The notes under the pieces: model-generated | What the model was told of the DNA's origin: nothing | What the model saw: only the letters and a program-made list of their open reading frames with translations | Database searches by the model: none | NCBI RefSeq assembly: GCF_001274895.1 | Contig: NZ_CP006841.1 | Location: 992,001-1,056,000 of the forward strand | Length of the DNA: 64,000 nt | DNA from: Corynebacterium lactis RW2-5 | GTDB lineage: Bacteria > Actinomycetota > Actinomycetes > Mycobacteriales > Mycobacteriaceae | Reading direction: 5' to 3' | Position numbers and translations under genes: made by a program | In this document: in pieces, positions 23,622 to 33,365 of the stretch | Numbering within the stretch: position 1 is the first letter of the stretch | How the letters are laid out: each line of letters opens with the position of its first letter

Positions 23622-24128
23622 ATGATTTCCCTTATGGAAAACAAGCCGGGTGCTAAGCAGCGCCAAGTAGCTGAGGCTGATCAGATCTCACCGGTGGATG
23701 CCCGAGCGGCACTCAAGGAACTCTCGGCCATTGATCCCAGTCTGGTAGATGGGGAAAGTGAAAAGAATAGAGTTCGCACGAGCTATCACCCCGCATATGT
23801 CGGCGTGGCCTCAATTCTGTTCGGAGTCTGCACCGGGTTGATCGTATGGGGCACTGCCTGGTCTTTCGTTCCCTTGGCTGCGCTAGCGCTGGTGATCGCC
23901 GTCTACGAACTAAGGTTCCGCAAACGTGCGGTCCGGCTTGCATTGAGGCAGGACCCGTTCGCAGCTGACCCGCGTGCCACGTATAGAAGTTTCGCTTACC
24001 TCGTGCCTATGTGGATCATCATCATTGCAGGGACACTTACCGACGAGAACCTTGTGCTATCGGTGCTGCTCGGGACCTTGGCAGCCGGGTTGACGCTGCT
24101 GGCCTTCGTTAAGGGGTGGCTGGACTGA
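23622..24128 (+). CDS. Hypothetical membrane protein paired with a winged-helix regulator
   Basis: A protein of about 168 residues of unknown function. A hydrophilic N-terminal half of about 55 residues is followed by two close membrane segments (ASILFGVCTGLIVWGTAWSF and VPLAALALVIAVYELRF), a basic loop, and two more helices near the C-terminus. The arrangement (cytoplasmic head, four helices, cognate winged-helix repressor downstream) resembles regulator/membrane-protein pairs common in Actinobacteria. GGAAAG lies 4-5 bases before ATG 23622; ATG 23634 is an alternative. The stop overlaps the next start (TGATG). Tandem palindromes cover the start region. Confidence 0.65.
   Translation: MISLMENKPGAKQRQVAEADQISPVDARAALKELSAIDPSLVDGESEKNRVRTSYHPAYVGVASILFGVCTGLIVWGTAWSFVPLAALALVIAVYELRFRKRAVRLALRQDPFAADPRATYRSFAYLVPMWIIIIAGTLTDENLVLSVLLGTLAAGLTLLAFVKGWLD
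23626..23640. promoter_or_regulatory. Palindromic operator candidate, copy 2
   Basis: TTTCC-CTTAT-GGAAA has the same arms and spacer length as copy 1 and overlaps both possible start codons (23622, 23634). A regulator bound here would block initiation; the winged-helix protein encoded by the second gene is the natural candidate. Confidence 0.5.
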
Positions 24129-24466
24129 TGGAGCAGGGCAACGGTTGTGCGCAGCCGGAATTCGACCCCACTATCCATCCAATCAATCGACTGAAAATTT
24201 GTGCGACACTCCGCTACCACGGGGCAGTAGCGGGCACAATTCGCTATGAAATGAAGTTTGCAAAACTTCGAGATGCCGTAGACGTATCTGACGCGACGCT
24301 GTCGAAACAACTTTTGGCATTGGAGGGGGCGGGCTATATTGCGCGAACTCGGGATTACGGCGCCACCAGGGCTAAGGATGTTGTCTGGGTAAGTCTTACG
24401 GAAAAGGGCCTGTCCGCATTCGAGGCACACATGGCATATCTGCGCACAATGGCAGAGATCGACTAG
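24128..24466 (+). CDS. Winged-helix transcriptional regulator
   Basis: A 112-residue single-domain regulator with a MarR/ArsR-like winged helix. FDPTIHPINRLKICATLRYH forms helix 1, VSDATLSKQLLALEGAGYIA the recognition helix, and the stretch ending in WVSLTEKGLSAFEAHMAY the wing and last helix. ATG 24128 overlaps the stop of the membrane-protein gene (TGATG), so the two products are made in coupled amounts. The tandem palindromes at the operon start suggest autoregulation. Relatives without a ligand domain often act as small dimeric repressors. Confidence 0.78.
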   Translation: MEQGNGCAQPEFDPTIHPINRLKICATLRYHGAVAGTIRYEMKFAKLRDAVDVSDATLSKQLLALEGAGYIARTRDYGATRAKDVVWVSLTEKGLSAFEAHMAYLRTMAEID

Positions 24467-24528
24467 TGAGCGAGCCTCCGTAGCGGCAGCTACGCAGGAG
24501 CCGAGTTAGGCAAACGCAACGCAGACAA

Positions 24529-24595
24529 AAGACCCCGGCAGTCTAACTCCAGGTGGGAACGGGATACCTGGGGGAGACTTAGCTGCCGGGGTCTT
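24529..24595. terminator. Bidirectional terminator between the regulator gene and lutC
   Basis: AAGACCCCGGCAG (24529-24541) pairs perfectly with CTGCCGGGGTCTT (24583-24595). The interior adds GTCT/AGAC and CAGGT/ACCTG pairs, making one long, almost fully paired hairpin of 67 nt between convergent genes. Confidence 0.85.
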
Positions 24596-24634
24596 AAGTT
24601 TATTGAACAAGCGCTGCGAGGCTCGCCTGACCGT

Positions 24635-25336
24635 CTAGCCTGCAATAATCACCATCAGCGTGCGGGGGCCGTGGACACCCTCAACTCGGTTCAGCTCGAT
24701 ATCCGAGGTAGCCGAGGGCCCAGAAATCATTGTAATCGGCACGGTCGGATCGGCATCGCGCAGCCGCGAAATCGACTCCGGGATGCCGTAGACCACGCTG
24801 TCGGCGGGAACAACACAGATGTGCACGTCCGGAACCAAGGTCAGCGCGCGGCGGCCGCACGCAGGCGAGCCGTCCAAGAAAATCGTGCCAGTCTCCGCGC
24901 AGGTCACGGCAGAGCTAGTCACGATCGCGTCCAAGGCATCGAGGTCGCGGACTCCCAAACCCTCGTCAACGCGAATTTCGCCTTTGCCCTCGTCCAGGCC
25001 GGAGACCCAGGCCTTATCGAGGCCGGATGGAATACCAACAATCTTGGCACCTGCGTCGGCAACGGCCTTCTTCACGGCCTCGTTGATTTCCGCTGGCTCC
25101 GCGCTGCAGCGGCGGACATCCGCCTTGTAGTCGGCGATGCGCTCGTCGGCAAGCGAAATGACCTCCTCGCGCGGCATATCGGAGGTGCGTTCGTAGTCGC
25201 GGGGGACGGCGAAGTGCTCACCCGGGGTGCCGGTGACGACGCCGGCGCTGGAGGCAAGATCCTTGCCCGAAAATGCAATCTTCTGGGCGTTGCGGATGCG
25301 GCCCAGGATTTCTTCCTTAGCGGTTGAATTAGTCAT
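24635..25336 (-). CDS. lutC: Lactate utilization protein C (LutC/YkgG)
   Basis: A 233-residue LUD-domain protein, third subunit of the LutABC complex that oxidises L-lactate to pyruvate. Conserved features are GIPSGLDKAWVSGL (about 100), the TCAETGTIFLDGSPACGRRALTL region (about 150-175), which binds the acceptor side in this family, and ISGPSATSDIELNRVEGVHG near the C-terminus. The ATG at 25336 lies 3 bp beyond the lutB stop codon with GAGG/AGGA between them. It is last in the lutA-lutB-lutC operon and is followed by a strong terminator. Confidence 0.88.
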   Translation of the reverse strand: MTNSTAKEEILGRIRNAQKIAFSGKDLASSAGVVTGTPGEHFAVPRDYERTSDMPREEVISLADERIADYKADVRRCSAEPAEINEAVKKAVADAGAKIVGIPSGLDKAWVSGLDEGKGEIRVDEGLGVRDLDALDAIVTSSAVTCAETGTIFLDGSPACGRRALTLVPDVHICVVPADSVVYGIPESISRLRDADPTVPITMISGPSATSDIELNRVEGVHGPRTLMVIIAG

Positions 25337-25339
25337 GTC

Positions 25340-26890
25340 CTAGGCCTCCTCATCGGCGACGCGGCCGTTGATCTTCGTGGGCACCTGGTTCTGCGACTCG
25401 CGGGCGAGATCGGACTTCAACTCATCCGACTTCCACAGCTTGCGGAACGGGGTCTTCGGCGGCACCGGGGTATCGCGCGCGTCGGCCCATCCGCCGAGGA
25501 ACAGTGGCAGCCAGTGAATCTCGCCATCCTTCAGGCCGAGAACTCGAGCCAGGGAAGCCATCTTCACCGTCATGTCCCAGATCCTCTGGTTGCCCATCAC
25601 GAAGCCGAGGGTCTTGAAGATCTTGCCCTCGACCGGCGGGGTGTGCTCGCTGACCTTCTTATGGCGCAGCTCCAGCAGAGCGGCAGGGATGTCGATGCGC
25701 ACCGGGCAAACCTCGAAGCAGGCACCACACAGGGACGACGCATACGGCAGGGAGGCGTTCGGGTCATCATAGGAATCCATGCCGGTCAGCTGCGGCGATA
25801 GAATCGCGCCGATCGGGCCCGGGTATACCGAGCCGTAGGCGTGACCGCCGACATGCTCGTAAACCGGGCAGATATTCAGGCAAGCCGAGCATCGGATGCA
25901 TTTGAGAGCCTCGCGGCCGATCGGGTCAGAAAGGGTCGCGGAGCGGCCGTTGTCCAACAGGACGATGTGGAAGTTCTTCGGGCCGTCACCCTCCGTCACA
26001 CCGGTCCACAGGGAGGTGTAGGGGTTCATGCGCTCGCCTGTCGACGAACGCGGCAACAGCTGCAGGAAGACCTCGAGATCCTGGAATGTGGGCAAAAGCT
26101 TCTCGATGCCCATCACGGAAATCAGAGTCTCCGGCAGAGTCAGACACATGCGTCCGTTTCCCTCGGACTCCACGATGGCGACGGTCCCGGTCTCTGCGAC
26201 ACCGAAGTTGGCGCCACAGATCGCGACCTTGGCCTCCATGAACTGCTCGCGCAGGAACTTGCGGGATGCCTCAGCCAGGTCGGCTGGGTTCGCCTGCAAA
26301 TCCGGATCCACTCCAGGGATACCCTTGAGGAAAATCTCGCGGATGTCCTCGCGGTTGCGGTGAATAGCCGGGACCAGGATGTGGCTAGGCATATCGTCAG
26401 CCAATTGGACAATCAGCTCAGCGAGGTCGGTCTCGCGAGCGGTGATGCCGGCATCCGCGAGAGCCTCGTTCAGGCCAATCTCCTGAGTCGCCATCGACTT
26501 AATCTTGACGACCTTCTCCTCGCCGGTTTCCTTGACCAGCTCGGTGACGATCCGGTTAGCTTCGGCGGCGTCACGCGCCCAGTGGACGTGGCCGCCGGCG
26601 GCCGTGACGGAAGCTTCGAACTGCTCCAATAACTCGGGCATACGAGCCATGACATCGCGCTTGATGTGGCTGCCGGCCAGGCGCAGCTGCTCCCAGTCGT
26701 TCTTTTCCGCCACGACCTTCGCACGCTTGGTGCGAATGGTGCGGGTGGCATGGCCAACATTCTGGCGCATGCGGGTGTTCTGCAGTTCGTCGTGGGCGGC
26801 CTTGGTAAAGCCGCGGGAACCGCGGATGTGGCCGACGCCCTTCGGAGCGCGCGGAGGCAGCGTGGGCATTCCAACGTTGACGGGAGCCAT
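25340..26890 (-). CDS. lutB: Iron-sulfur lactate utilization protein B (LutB/YkgF)
   Basis: A 516-residue protein with an N-terminal LUD domain (about 75-300) and a C-terminal ferredoxin-type part that binds two 4Fe-4S clusters: CIRCSACLNICP (about 330) and CGACFEVCP (about 389), each followed by the fourth cysteine-proline. It transfers electrons from lactate oxidation toward the quinone pool. Length and order agree with Bacillus LutB. Its start overlaps the lutA stop by one base. The N-terminal 60 residues are basic and somewhat longer than usual. Confidence 0.92.
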   Translation of the reverse strand: MAPVNVGMPTLPPRAPKGVGHIRGSRGFTKAAHDELQNTRMRQNVGHATRTIRTKRAKVVAEKNDWEQLRLAGSHIKRDVMARMPELLEQFEASVTAAGGHVHWARDAAEANRIVTELVKETGEEKVVKIKSMATQEIGLNEALADAGITARETDLAELIVQLADDMPSHILVPAIHRNREDIREIFLKGIPGVDPDLQANPADLAEASRKFLREQFMEAKVAICGANFGVAETGTVAIVESEGNGRMCLTLPETLISVMGIEKLLPTFQDLEVFLQLLPRSSTGERMNPYTSLWTGVTEGDGPKNFHIVLLDNGRSATLSDPIGREALKCIRCSACLNICPVYEHVGGHAYGSVYPGPIGAILSPQLTGMDSYDDPNASLPYASSLCGACFEVCPVRIDIPAALLELRHKKVSEHTPPVEGKIFKTLGFVMGNQRIWDMTVKMASLARVLGLKDGEIHWLPLFLGGWADARDTPVPPKTPFRKLWKSDELKSDLARESQNQVPTKINGRVADEEA

Positions 26891-27678
26891 TACTTCTCAC
26901 CCCGCAGAAGAACTTCCTGGCGCTTGTGTAGGTCAAAGGGATTTTCCTTAGTGGACGCGAGAATCTCGGCGAGGTGTACCGCGTGGACGCCCGCATTCTG
27001 ACGGCGCAGAGCACCACCGATGTTAAGCAAGCAGGATGCGTCACCGGCCGTGACGAACTCGGCGTTAGTAGCGCGGATATTAGCCGTCTTGTCCGCGACC
27101 ATCGCCGCAGAGGTCTCGGCGTTCTTCACCGAGAAGGTGCCGCCGAAGCCGCAGCATTCGGCAGCGCCGGGCAGTTCGCGCAGGTCAATCGCCTCGACTG
27201 CGGACAGCAGCTTCCAGGGGCGATCTCCGACCTTAAGAACACGCAGGCTGTGGCAGGTCGAGTGGTAGGTGACCGAGTGCGGGAAGTACGCCCCGACGTC
27301 GGTGACTCCCGCGACGTCGATGATGAACTCGGAGAGGTCCAGGGTCTTGTTGGCGCAGGCGACGGCTGAGGTTGCCTGAGACTTGGTGCCGTAGCGTTCG
27401 GCAATCATCGGGTGCTGGTGGCGTACAGCGCCGGCGCAGGAGCCCGACGGCGCGACGACATAGTCAATCGACGAGTCGGAGAAAGCATCTGCGTAATTAT
27501 CCAGCTGCGGAAGGATTTCCTTCTGATAACCGGTGTTGACGTGCATCTGTCCACAGCAGGATTGCTGGGTGGGGAAGACGACTTCGCATCCGAGACGAGT
27601 CAGAATCTTGGCGGTGGCCTGGACTGCGTCCGGAAACATCGTGTCTCCGATGCAGGTTGCGAATAGTGCTACCTTCAC
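26890..27678 (-). CDS. lutA: Lactate utilization protein A (LutA/YkgE)
   Basis: A 262-residue protein with two CCG domains, the cysteine-rich repeats that bind an iron-sulfur cluster in LutA and in heterodisulfide reductase B. The first ends SCCGQMHVNTGY (about 60), the second AAECCGFGGTFSVKNAE (about 190), each preceded by its distal cysteine (ATCIGDTM, YHSTCHSL). It opens the lutABC operon on the minus strand. The start is GTG at 27678, preceded by an AAAGG-less but G-rich leader; the 243 bp to argS hold its promoter. No clear LldR box was found there. Confidence 0.9.
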   Translation of the reverse strand: MKVALFATCIGDTMFPDAVQATAKILTRLGCEVVFPTQQSCCGQMHVNTGYQKEILPQLDNYADAFSDSSIDYVVAPSGSCAGAVRHQHPMIAERYGTKSQATSAVACANKTLDLSEFIIDVAGVTDVGAYFPHSVTYHSTCHSLRVLKVGDRPWKLLSAVEAIDLRELPGAAECCGFGGTFSVKNAETSAAMVADKTANIRATNAEFVTAGDASCLLNIGGALRRQNAGVHAVHLAEILASTKENPFDLHKRQEVLLRGEK

Positions 27679-27848
27679 GGTGACTCCAAAGGGGTTTTAG
27701 TGGGTAAGGCTATGCAGTTGTACTTGGTATGAATTTTACGTCAAAAACACCGGCGAGCTTTATCGTGAAAGGACAGAGCGAGAGTGGGAACTTTCACACT
27801 TACCGCGAGTGCCGCGCCGGGGCGGGGAGAATAGGGGCAGGAGGGCAT

Positions 27849-27859
27849 CGTCGGCAAGC
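27849..27859 (+). repeat. Copy of the recurrent 11-mer in the lutA-argS intergenic region
   Basis: CGTCGGCAAGC, here extended to the 14-mer CGTCGGCAAGCGAA, one of 12 exact copies in the window and one of two that lie outside coding sequence. See the corresponding finding. Confidence 0.6.
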
Positions 27860-27907
27860 GAATGGAAAACGGGGAGGGTAAAGTTCCCTCGGCTGTGGCA
27901 GACCTAA

Positions 27908-27913
27908 TAGGAT
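27908..27913 (+). promoter_or_regulatory. Putative -10 element of argS
   Basis: TAGGAT lies 8 bp before the GTG of argS, so transcription would begin within a few bases of the start codon and the mRNA may be leaderless or nearly so. Confidence 0.4.
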
Positions 27914-27921
27914 AGGCAATC

Positions 27922-29574
27922 GTGAATCCTGCTGATCTTGCTGTACTAGTCCGAAAAGTCACTGTCGACGTGCTGGCGTCGCACGATGCTGATGTCTCCC
28001 TCGTGCCGGAGGCCCCCACCGTTGAGCGTCCGCGAAACCCGGAGCACGGCGATTACGCAACGAATATCGCCATGCAGCTGGGCAAGCGCGTAGGCATGGT
28101 GCCGCGCAACCTGGCAACGGAGATTGCTGAGGGGCTCAGCAACTCGGAGGGCGTCGACGTAGCTGAGGTCGCAGGCCCCGGCTTCATTAACATCCGCCTG
28201 GCTGCGGACGCGCAGGGCAAGATTGTCGCGGAAGTCCTGGCCGCTGGCCAGGCCTGGGGTAACTCAGACATCAACGCCGACCTCGACGTCAACCTGGAAT
28301 TCGTCTCTGCGAACCCGACTGGGCCGATTCACCTGGGTGGAACCCGCTGGGCTGCCGTCGGCGATGCCCTCGGCCGCGTGTTGACCGCCACCGGAGCCAA
28401 GGTCACCCGCGAGTACTACTTCAATGACCACGGACGCCAGATTGATCGCTTCTCGAATTCCCTCGTCGCGGCGGCGAAGGGGCTGCCGACTCCGGAGGAC
28501 GGGTACGGCGGAGAATACATCCACGACATCGCCGCAGAGGTGCTCAAGGGCAACCCGGCAGCGCTCCAAGGAACCGACGAGCAGGTTCAGGAGAACTTCC
28601 GCGCCGCAGGCGTCGAGATGATGTTCGCCCACATCAAGGAGTCCCTGCACGAGTTCGGCACCGACTTCGACGTGTTCTTCCACGAGAACTCCCTCTTCGC
28701 GTCCGGAGAGGTGGAGTCGGCGGTCAACTCCCTCAAAGAAAACGGCAAGCTATACGAGCACGACGGCGCCTGGTGGTTGAAGTCCACCGACTACGGCGAC
28801 GACAAGGATCGCGTGGTCATCAAATCCGACGGCGATGCCGCCTACATCGCGGGTGACATCGCGTACGTGAAGAATAAGTTTGACCGCGGTCACAACCTCG
28901 CCATTTACATGCTCGGTGCTGACCACCACGGTTACATCGCCCGCCTGCGCGCTGCCGCCGCTGCGCTGGGCTACAACGCGGACGGCGTTGAGGTCCTCAT
29001 CGGACAGATGGTCAACCTCCTGCGCGACGGTAAGGCTGTGAGGATGTCCAAGCGTGCCGGAACCGTCGTTACCCTGGACGACCTCGTAGAGGCCATTGGT
29101 GTGGATGCTGCGCGCTACGCGCTGATTCGCTCCTCCGTCGATTCCAGCCTCGATATCGACCTGCAGCTATGGGCTTCTCAGTCCAGCGACAACCCGGTCT
29201 ACTACGTGCAGTACGGCCACGCTCGACTCTGCTCGATCGGTCGTCGCGCCGCAGAGGCTGGCGTAAGCAGCGAGGGTGCCGACTTCGGCCTGCTGGTGGA
29301 GGACCGCGAGGGCGAGCTGATCCGCACGATCGGTGAGTTCCCCGCAATTGTGAAGGCGGCCGCAGAGCTGCGCGAGCCGCACCGCATCGCCCGCTACGCC
29401 GAGCAGCTTGCCGGCGTGTTCCACCGTTTCTACGACGCCTGTCAGATCCTGCCTAAGTCCGGCGAGGAGGCCACAGACCTCCACCGTGCTCGCCTGGGCC
29501 TGGCCGAGGCCACTCGACAGACACTCGCCAACGCGCTGGGGCTTGTCGGCGTGACCGCCCCGGAGCGGATGTAA
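27922..29574 (+). CDS. argS: Arginyl-tRNA synthetase
   Basis: A 550-residue class Ia aminoacyl-tRNA synthetase that charges tRNA-Arg with arginine. The HIGH-type signature is HLGG within [18 protein letters not shown] (about 134), and the KMSKS-type loop is [10 protein letters not shown] (about 374). The N-terminal domain (about 1-90) is the ArgRS-specific additional domain that recognises the D-loop, and the C-terminal DALR domain ends in [13 protein letters not shown], the conserved ArgRS terminus. The GTG start at 27922 has no clear Shine-Dalgarno. It heads the lysA-hom-thrB run; argS-lysA linkage is typical of corynebacteria. Confidence 0.97.
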   Translation: MNPADLAVLVRKVTVDVLASHDADVSLVPEAPTVERPRNPEHGDYATNIAMQLGKRVGMVPRNLATEIAEGLSNSEGVDVAEVAGPGFINIRLAADAQGKIVAEVLAAGQAWGNSDINADLDVNLEFVSANPTGPIHLGGTRWAAVGDALGRVLTATGAKVTREYYFNDHGRQIDRFSNSLVAAAKGLPTPEDGYGGEYIHDIAAEVLKGNPAALQGTDEQVQENFRAAGVEMMFAHIKESLHEFGTDFDVFFHENSLFASGEVESAVNSLKENGKLYEHDGAWWLKSTDYGDDKDRVVIKSDGDAAYIAGDIAYVKNKFDRGHNLAIYMLGADHHGYIARLRAAAAALGYNADGVEVLIGQMVNLLRDGKAVRMSKRAGTVVTLDDLVEAIGVDAARYALIRSSVDSSLDIDLQLWASQSSDNPVYYVQYGHARLCSIGRRAAEAGVSSEGADFGLLVEDREGELIRTIGEFPAIVKAAAELREPHRIARYAEQLAGVFHRFYDACQILPKSGEEATDLHRARLGLAEATRQTLANALGLVGVTAPERM

Positions 29575-29633
29575 GACCTAACCCAAGGGGTTCCCCGCCT
29601 ACGCCGCCGGCAGGGAGGAAAAGGAGATAAAGC

Positions 29634-31052
29634 GTGCCAATTCTCGGCAACGGATTCGAACTCGGCGGATACACCCGCCCGGACTCAACCGGATTCAATG
29701 ATCTGCCCGCTCACGTTTGGCCGTCCACCGCGCGCCGCCGTGGTGCTGACGAGCCCCGCCCGGGGTCGGTCGAGGTCGGCGGCGTCAGCCTTACCGAAAT
29801 CGCCGAAGAGTATGGCACGCCAGTCTTCGTAGTAGATGAGGCGGACTTCCGTTCCCGCTGCCGCGCCATCGCTGAGGCCTTCCGCGGGTCTGGCAACGTC
29901 CACTACGCATCCAAGGCGTTCCTCTCCAAGGCCATCGCCCGCTGGGTCAGGGAGGAGGGGCTGCACCTCGACGTCGCCTCTGGCAACGAGATGGCCGTGG
30001 CCCTCGCAGCCGATTTCCCGGCCGCAGACATGACCTTCCACGGAAATAACAAGTCGCGGTCGGAGCTGAGCGATGCCGTTTCGGCAGGCGTGGGTCGAAT
30101 CGTCCTCGATTCTCGCTCTGAGCTGCGCCGCCTGTCCGAGGTGGCCGCTGAGGCCGGCGTCGTCCAAGACGTTTTGGTCCGCGTCAAGCCCGGCGTGGAG
30201 GCTCATACCCACGAGTTCATCGCAACCGCTCACGAGGATCAGAAGTTCGGCTTCTCCATCGCCTCCGGCTCCGCCCTCGCTGCCGCCGACGCTGTCGAGG
30301 CCGACCCGAACCTGCGTCTGGTTGGTCTGCATTGCCACATCGGCTCCCAAATCGTTGACTCGGACGGCTTCATCCTCGCCGCCGAGCGTGTTTTCGGTGT
30401 CGTCGAACAGCTCGTCGCGCGCCACGGAGTGGAAATCTCTGAACACTTCACCATCCTCGACTTAGGTGGCGGCTTCGGCATCGCCTACACCGCCGGCGAG
30501 CAGCCCCTCGAGGTAGCCCCGCTTGCCGACGAGATTCTGCGCGCCGTCGAGGAGCTTGCGCAGCGAATCGGTATTCCTACCCCGCACGTTGCAGTCGAGC
30601 CCGGCCGCGCGATTGTCGGACCATCGATGGTCACGGTCTACGAGGTCGGCACCCTGAAGGACGTCACCGTCGATGACGGCGTGACCAGGCGGTATCTGTC
30701 GGTGGATGGGGGAATGAGCGACAATATCCGCCCGGCACTGTACCGCTCGGTCTATGATGGTCGAGTAGTTAATCGAGAAGTTTCTGGCTCCCGCATCCCG
30801 ACCCGCGTCGTAGGAAAGCACTGCGAGTCGGGCGACATTCTGATTAACGATGCCGCGTACCCGGATGACATTGTCGAGGGTGACTTGTTCGCCCTGGCTG
30901 CGACTGGTGCATACTGTTACGCAATGGCCAGCCGTTACAACATGCTGACCCGCCCGCCGGTGGTGTCCGTGAAGGACGGTGCGGCAACCCAAATTTTAAG
31001 AAGAGAAACCGTACAAGACTTACTTAGCCTGGAGTGTGAAACCCCACGATGA
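29634..31052 (+). CDS. lysA: Diaminopimelate decarboxylase
   Basis: A 472-residue PLP enzyme of fold type III that decarboxylates meso-diaminopimelate to L-lysine, the last step of lysine synthesis. [12 protein letters not shown] (about 90) holds the Schiff-base lysine; [12 protein letters not shown] (about 278) and [12 protein letters not shown] (about 322) bind PLP phosphate; [10 protein letters not shown] (about 397) supplies the catalytic cysteine and substrate-binding residues. The GTG at 29634 follows AGGAG at 7-base spacing. It sits 59 bp after argS and overlaps hom by four bases (ATGA), so all four genes are probably one transcript. Confidence 0.96.
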   Translation: MPILGNGFELGGYTRPDSTGFNDLPAHVWPSTARRRGADEPRPGSVEVGGVSLTEIAEEYGTPVFVVDEADFRSRCRAIAEAFRGSGNVHYASKAFLSKAIARWVREEGLHLDVASGNEMAVALAADFPAADMTFHGNNKSRSELSDAVSAGVGRIVLDSRSELRRLSEVAAEAGVVQDVLVRVKPGVEAHTHEFIATAHEDQKFGFSIASGSALAAADAVEADPNLRLVGLHCHIGSQIVDSDGFILAAERVFGVVEQLVARHGVEISEHFTILDLGGGFGIAYTAGEQPLEVAPLADEILRAVEELAQRIGIPTPHVAVEPGRAIVGPSMVTVYEVGTLKDVTVDDGVTRRYLSVDGGMSDNIRPALYRSVYDGRVVNREVSGSRIPTRVVGKHCESGDILINDAAYPDDIVEGDLFALAATGAYCYAMASRYNMLTRPPVVSVKDGAATQILRRETVQDLLSLECETPR

Positions 31053-32383
31053 CTGCCGCAACGAATAACCCAGGAAAGGGCGAAGGCCAGAAGGTCGGAG
31101 TAGCCATTCTCGGTCTCGGCACGGTCGGCACCGAGGTGCTGCGCCTGCTGAATGAGAAGTCTGAGGACTTCGAGCGCCGTATCGGCGGACCCGTTGAGGT
31201 CGTCGGAGTAGCGGTGAGCGACAAGTCGAAGCCGCGCCCGAATGTTAATCCGGACCTGATTACCGACGATGCATTCTCGCTGGTCCAGCGCGACGATGTC
31301 GACCTGGTCATCGAGGTTATCGGCGGTATCGATTACCCGCGTCGAGTCGTCCTCGAGGCGCTGCGCGCGGGCAAGTCCGTCGTTACAGCTAACAAGGCCC
31401 TGGTTGCGGCGCACGGAGCGGAGCTTTCCGACGCCGCCGACTCCTCCGGGGTGGATCTCTTCTTCGAGGCGGCAGTCGCGGCGGCGATTCCGGTCGTCGG
31501 TCCGCTGCGTCGCTCGCTAGCGGGCGATACCGTCAACAAGGTCGTCGGCATCGTTAACGGAACCACGAACTTCATTCTGGACGCGATGGACTCCACCGGC
31601 GCGGACTACCAGGAGATGCTGGCAGAGGCGACCCGCCTGGGCTACGCAGAGGCCGACCCGACCTCCGACGTCGAGGGCCACGATGCCGCATCGAAGGCCG
31701 CGATTCTCGCAGGCCTGGCTTTCCACACCCGCGTGACCGCGGCCGACGTCTACTGCGAGGGAATCTCCAAGATTACCGCGGAGGACATCGCTGCAGCTAA
31801 GAGCGCCGATTGCACCATTAAGCTGCTTGCCACCTGTGAGCGCGTGGTGGATGAGGACGGCTCCGAGGCTATTTCCGCCCGTGTCTACCCGGCCCTGATC
31901 CCTCGTCGCCACCCGCTGGCGACCGTCCGCGAGTCTTTCAATGCTGTTTTCATCGAGGCCGAGGCTGCGGGTCGCCTGATGTTCTACGGTAACGGTGCCG
32001 GCGGTAACCCGACCGCATCGGCTGTCCTCGGCGACCTGGTTGCCGCCGCCCGCAATATCGTCCACGGCGGTCGTGCCCCGGGCGATTCCACCTACGCCAA
32101 CCTCCCGATTCTGGACTTTGGACAAGTGCGCACTCGTTACCACATTGACCTGCACGTAGATGACCGCGTTGGCGTTCTCGCCGATGTCGCTCGCACCTTC
32201 TCCGACAACGGTATCTCCCTGCGTACCGTGCGCCAGGAGGGGTCCGACGAGGGTGCTCGCCTGGTTATCGTCACGCATCAGGCGCTCGAGAAGGAGCTTG
32301 AGGACACCGTCGAGCAGCTTCGCGCTAACGACGCAGTCCTGGCCGTCAACAACGTCATCCGCATCGAGGGAATGGACGTCTAA
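31049..32383 (+). CDS. hom: Homoserine dehydrogenase
   Basis: A 444-residue NAD(P)-dependent enzyme reducing aspartate semialdehyde to homoserine, the branch point to threonine and methionine. The N-terminal Rossmann motif [10 protein letters not shown] starts at about residue 22. [11 protein letters not shown] (about 112) and [12 protein letters not shown] (about 168) are catalytic-domain hallmarks, with [20 protein letters not shown] following. The C-terminal 90 residues form an ACT domain ([20 protein letters not shown]), the site of threonine feedback inhibition in the Corynebacterium enzyme. It overlaps lysA by 4 bp, and thrB follows after 1 bp. Confidence 0.97.
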   Translation: MTAATNNPGKGEGQKVGVAILGLGTVGTEVLRLLNEKSEDFERRIGGPVEVVGVAVSDKSKPRPNVNPDLITDDAFSLVQRDDVDLVIEVIGGIDYPRRVVLEALRAGKSVVTANKALVAAHGAELSDAADSSGVDLFFEAAVAAAIPVVGPLRRSLAGDTVNKVVGIVNGTTNFILDAMDSTGADYQEMLAEATRLGYAEADPTSDVEGHDAASKAAILAGLAFHTRVTAADVYCEGISKITAEDIAAAKSADCTIKLLATCERVVDEDGSEAISARVYPALIPRRHPLATVRESFNAVFIEAEAAGRLMFYGNGAGGNPTASAVLGDLVAAARNIVHGGRAPGDSTYANLPILDFGQVRTRYHIDLHVDDRVGVLADVARTFSDNGISLRTVRQEGSDEGARLVIVTHQALEKELEDTVEQLRANDAVLAVNNVIRIEGMDV

Positions 32384-32384
32384 G

Positions 32385-33311
32385 GTGGCTCAGGAACTTT
32401 TCCCAGGACAGAAGGTACGCGTCACGGTCGCGGGTTCTTCGGCGAACCTCGGCCCCGGTTTCGACACGCTAGGCCTTGCGGTCTCCCTCTACGACATTGT
32501 CGAGGTCGAGGTCACCGAGTCCGGTGTCGCCGTGGAGATTCACGGTGAGGGCGAGGACGATCTTCCCCGCAACGAGTCGCACCTGGTCGTCCGCGCAATT
32601 CGCGCCGGCCTGCGCGCAGCGGGGGTGGAGGCCCCGGGCCTGTCCGTGGTCTGCCACAACGTCATCCCGCAATCGCGAGGCCTAGGTTCTTCCGCTGCCG
32701 CCGCCGTCGCCGGTGTCGCCGCCGCCAACGGTCTGGCAGGCTTCCCGCTTACCGACGAGCAGGTCATCCAGGAGTCCTCGGTATTCGAAGGCCACCCGGA
32801 TAACGCCGCAGCATCGGTCCTCGGCGGTGCTGTAGTGAGCTGGACGGATAAGCCTGTCGACGGCCGTACGGCCCCGCAGTACCACGCGGTGGGTGTGCCG
32901 GTGCACGAATCGATTCGCGCGACAGCTCTGGTGCCGTCCTTCCACGCTTCCACAAATGCTGTGCGACAGGTGCTCCCGAGCGATGTTTCGCACGTCGACG
33001 CGCGATTCAACGTCTCGCGCACGGCCGTGATGACGGCCGCGCTGCAGTCCCATCCGGAGCTGCTGTGGGAAGGCACTCGCGACCGACTTCACCAGCCTTA
33101 CCGTGCCGACGTTCTGCCAGTCACAGCGGAGTGGGTTAACCGCCTGCGCAACCGCGGCTACGCTGCGTTCCTGTCTGGCGCTGGCCCGACCTGTATGGTG
33201 CTGGGCGCCGAGCCTGTGTCCGAGAAAATTCTCGACGATGCCCGCGAGTCGGGCATCAAGGTGATGGAGCTTGGCATTGGTGAGCCCGTCAAGGTCGAGG
33301 TAGAGAGCTAA
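32385..33311 (+). CDS. thrB: Homoserine kinase
   Basis: A 308-residue GHMP kinase that phosphorylates homoserine, using ATP, en route to threonine. The ATP-binding motif [16 protein letters not shown] lies at about 96-111. [16 protein letters not shown] at about 15 is the family's N-terminal block, and the C-terminal [11 protein letters not shown] is motif 3. The start is GTG 32385, two bases after the hom stop; upstream in-frame codons overlap hom and do not resemble the family. thrC, which lies between hom and thrB in mycobacteria, is not here, matching C. glutamicum. A strong terminator follows. Confidence 0.96.
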   Translation: MAQELFPGQKVRVTVAGSSANLGPGFDTLGLAVSLYDIVEVEVTESGVAVEIHGEGEDDLPRNESHLVVRAIRAGLRAAGVEAPGLSVVCHNVIPQSRGLGSSAAAAVAGVAAANGLAGFPLTDEQVIQESSVFEGHPDNAAASVLGGAVVSWTDKPVDGRTAPQYHAVGVPVHESIRATALVPSFHASTNAVRQVLPSDVSHVDARFNVSRTAVMTAALQSHPELLWEGTRDRLHQPYRADVLPVTAEWVNRLRNRGYAAFLSGAGPTCMVLGAEPVSEKILDDARESGIKVMELGIGEPVKVEVES

Positions 33312-33321
33312 ATTTCAAAAG

Positions 33322-33355
33322 AGAAGAGGCTGGCCCGGAGGCCAGCCTCTTCTTG
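33322..33355. terminator. Bidirectional terminator between thrB and the convergent dioxygenase gene
   Basis: A perfect 14-bp stem (33322-33335 with 33340-33353) and a CGGA tetraloop, core GGCTGGCC/GGCCAGCC, flanked by A-rich bases on one side and T residues on the other. Confidence 0.9.
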
Positions 33356-33365
33356 CGAGGGGAGG

